From the NCBI GenBank assembly GCA_029855985.1, contig JAGSHR010000222.1, positions 1 to 35,094 of the forward strand: a DNA stretch of 35,094 bases, given 5' to 3'. Shown in pieces: positions 33,744 through 35,094 of this stretch (the stretch's first letter is position 1; each line of letters opens with the position of its first letter). The stretch is from Candidatus Njordarchaeota archaeon (lineage in GTDB: Archaea > Thermoproteota > JANJXX01 > Panguiarchaeales > Panguiarchaeaceae). The notes below the pieces were generated by a model. That model was not told the origin of the DNA. It worked only from the letters and a program-made list of their open reading frames with translations, and ran no database searches. Position numbers and translations under genes: made by a program.

Positions 33744-34073
33744 TCAAAATCCCTCTCACTAAAAATGGTTGCCACACCCTTTTGATAACACAAAACATCT
33801 AACACGATACTAAAAGTAAATTAAATGACAAACCCCACGCTGAGGTAAGTAATCCTCCAAACATCTATAAGGTATCATGTGATGACCAAGTCCCATCATT
33901 CCCATTTGATCCCCACGCAAGATCACAATGCCATCAAACACTTACCCAACCACCCCTTAGACCACCATTCGGACTAACACGTCATATTAATGAAATTCTT
34001 GTACCTTCTCAAAGGAACTATTATAAAAAAATGGAATATATGAGTTGCAAATTTAAAATTTAGAGGGAACCCC
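33744..34073. other. 330-base G-rich leader region upstream of the GTPase operon
   Basis: The minus strand of this gap is rich in G and purines, unlike other gaps, which are AT-rich. A TATA-like CATTAATATG (minus strand, ~33990) would begin a transcript near 33970 that reads a ~225-base leader into the GTPase gene. It contains the small frame listed next and a possible short motif ACATGATACC. No known riboswitch, tRNA or C/D boxes could be matched. It may hold a small protein, a regulatory RNA leader, or both. Confidence 0.4.
33810..33941 (-). CDS. Possible 43-residue small protein in the GTPase leader
   Basis: A minus-strand frame starting GTG 33941 and ending TAG at 33810-33812. The start is preceded by GGGGTGG within ~12 bases. 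The product begins MFDGIVILRGDQMGMMGLGH and contains four Met, three His and two Cys residues, so metal binding can be imagined. Against it: codons CGT, GGG and CAG are uncommon in the neighbours, and the frame is short. I do not recognise it. Conservation would decide. Confidence 0.25.
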   Translation of the reverse strand: MFDGIVILRGDQMGMMGLGHHMIPYRCLEDYLPQRGVCHLIYF

Positions 34074-35075
34074 TTATATGACGATTTCCACAGTCAGTGT
34101 TAAATGGTACTCACCAGGTGGTATGTCGCTAGGTAATGTAACCCATAGGTATAAGTTTATAGTCATACCTGTTTCATCTGTGTAATTGTAGCCACTCCAC
34201 TGGGGACTTGTCGCCGTGTTCCTAACATAGAATGGATTTTGCCCTGTTTCTGGATTTTGAGGCGCAGGATTTGCATCATCATCAACAAGCAAAGAATTAA
34301 ACGTGTCAAGATCCACGATGCTGACATCTGAGGCATTTAGCCAATCCGTTGCTGTGATTTTAACACTAAAATTCCCATTCGAGATGACAGTTATTGTGAT
34401 GTAACCCTCACTTGGACTAGTTAATGAGGCATTAACAACACCTGGACTCACTAACCCAAAACTAAAGGTCGCCACACTAAGAGAAACCTCACTGTAAGGT
34501 GCGGCATTAAAATTAGTCGCAGTCCCAGTCCCCGATTGACCCTGCTTATCATAAACGGTTATGGAGACAGTCCACTCTCCAGAAGACGAATACAAAGCAA
34601 CCTTACTGGGAGTAAACACCAACACAACTGTTCCACTTGTCCCATTTGTTGGTACACTTGAAGCAGTGTTATTTACCGCCCAAGTAGTGGACGAGGGTGA
34701 AACAGTCCAAGTGTTTGTGGAAGCACTCCAGAAGAATGTCGCATGTGTGTTAACATTATCGGCGCCATCAACTGTTGTTGCAGTACTATGGTAGAGTACA
34801 ACTGTTATATTATCTAACGTGTCAAGCCCATCGGGATCACTAACATCAAATGTTAATGTCATAGGATCATTTGGAGTTAAAGTTGCAGTTGTCGTTGTGA
34901 GATTCGTTCCGTCATCACTATCGTATAAATTAATATTACTTACACTTGGAGGCGTACTGACAGTAACATAGCCAGTACCATTAGTAGTTGATGAATACAA
35001 ATAATTAGCGCTAAACAAGAAGCTAACAAGCAAAATACCCAGTAAAATACCCATAGTAACTTTATTAAGTCTCAT
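34074..35075 (-). CDS. Secreted or surface Ser/Thr-rich beta protein
   Basis: 333 residues. The N-terminus (MRLNKVTMGILLGILLVSFL) is a signal peptide or anchor. The rest is low in Lys, rich in Ser, Thr, Asn and Val, with many N-glycosylation sequons (NGT, NLT, NIT, NNT, NAS, NFS, NYT). Two or three Ig/cadherin-like beta units seem present (LTPNDPMTLTFDVSDPDG; GEWTVSITVYDKQGQSG; DIPPGEYHLTLTVEIVI). This fits an S-layer-associated or cell-surface protein. No sortase, archaeosortase or C-terminal anchor is seen. The start is ATG 35075, with GGTG six bases upstream; the upstream TATA-like ATTATATAT touches the window edge. It reads toward the GTPase operon, which lies 330 bases away. Confidence 0.82.
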   Translation of the reverse strand: MRLNKVTMGILLGILLVSFLFSANYLYSSTTNGTGYVTVSTPPSVSNINLYDSDDGTNLTTTTATLTPNDPMTLTFDVSDPDGLDTLDNITVVLYHSTATTVDGADNVNTHATFFWSASTNTWTVSPSSTTWAVNNTASSVPTNGTSGTVVLVFTPSKVALYSSSGEWTVSITVYDKQGQSGTGTATNFNAAPYSEVSLSVATFSFGLVSPGVVNASLTSPSEGYITITVISNGNFSVKITATDWLNASDVSIVDLDTFNSLLVDDDANPAPQNPETGQNPFYVRNTATSPQWSGYNYTDETGMTINLYLWVTLPSDIPPGEYHLTLTVEIVI

Positions 35076-35094
35076 AAAGATCACCATATATAAT

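Noticed and set aside
33871..33900. A plus-strand GTGATGA in the leader as the C box of a guide RNA
   Set aside because: No CTGA box follows within a plausible distance.

Overview
The window is archaeal and comes from a lineage carrying eukaryote-like cell-biology genes. The archaeal markers are the archaeal-type amidotransferase subunit GatE, aIF6, aIF5B, aMBF1, Nob1, the KEOPS subunit Cgi121, ribosomal protein LX (L18a/L20a), prefoldin alpha, mevalonate kinase and ribosomal protein L2. Alongside them are two ESCRT-III (Snf7-like) proteins, one with a CHMP2-like head and a MIM1-like tail; a tandem winged-helix protein coupled to the second ESCRT-III; a Rab/Ras-like small GTPase; and a transmembrane protein whose cytoplasmic tail looks like a longin domain. 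This combination points to an Asgard or deep TACK-like archaeon. The DNA is AT-rich, proteins are rich in Glu, Lys and Ile, and the few GC-rich intergenic patches look like structured RNA, so a thermophile is plausible. Lineage and temperature are inferences.

Layout. 0-5.7 kb: a possible cut-off gene end, a ModE-like one-component regulator, gatE, a CHMP2-like ESCRT-III, a divergent RNase HII-like protein (convergent with ESCRT-III), and a HAD hydrolase. 5.7-12.7 kb: YchF-type GTPase, PrxQ/Bcp peroxiredoxin, a nucleotidyltransferase, the divergent guaA/guaB pair (IMP to XMP to GMP), and an orphan 441-residue protein. 12.9-18 kb: an MgtC/DUF4010 membrane protein, an IMPase/FBPase, the ESCRT-III/winged-helix pair, a C/D-box-sRNA-like locus, and divergent aIF6 and rpiA sharing one symmetric TATA box. 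18-28.7 kb: aIF5B, aMBF1, a strong GC-rich hairpin, Nob1, a methyltransferase overlapping a 1078-residue FG-GAP-type repeat protein, RNase HII, mevalonate kinase, Cgi121, a ribbon-helix-helix regulator, prefoldin alpha and LX. 28.7-35 kb: a 615-residue orphan upstream of LX, a ribosomal protein L2 gene away from its usual cluster, the receptor/GTPase operon, a 330-base G-rich (minus strand) leader, and a secreted Ser/Thr/Asn-rich surface protein.

How the genes fit together. Much of the window serves protein synthesis and RNA maturation: GatE, aIF5B, aIF6, Nob1, L2, LX, prefoldin and KEOPS. Two smaller groups concern membranes and signalling: the dispersed ESCRT genes, and the GTPase with its translationally coupled membrane partner. 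The second group is the best candidate here for an undescribed module: an extracellular beta-rich sensor, one membrane helix, a longin-like tail, and a Rab-like switch encoded immediately upstream.

Translation starts. Many genes carry GGTG exactly six bases before an ATG, GTG or TTG, or GAGG/GGAG in the equivalent anti-Shine-Dalgarno register. I used this to choose starts, which moved several of them downstream, including three to TTG codons. No tRNA, rRNA, CRISPR array, insertion sequence or integrase was found.
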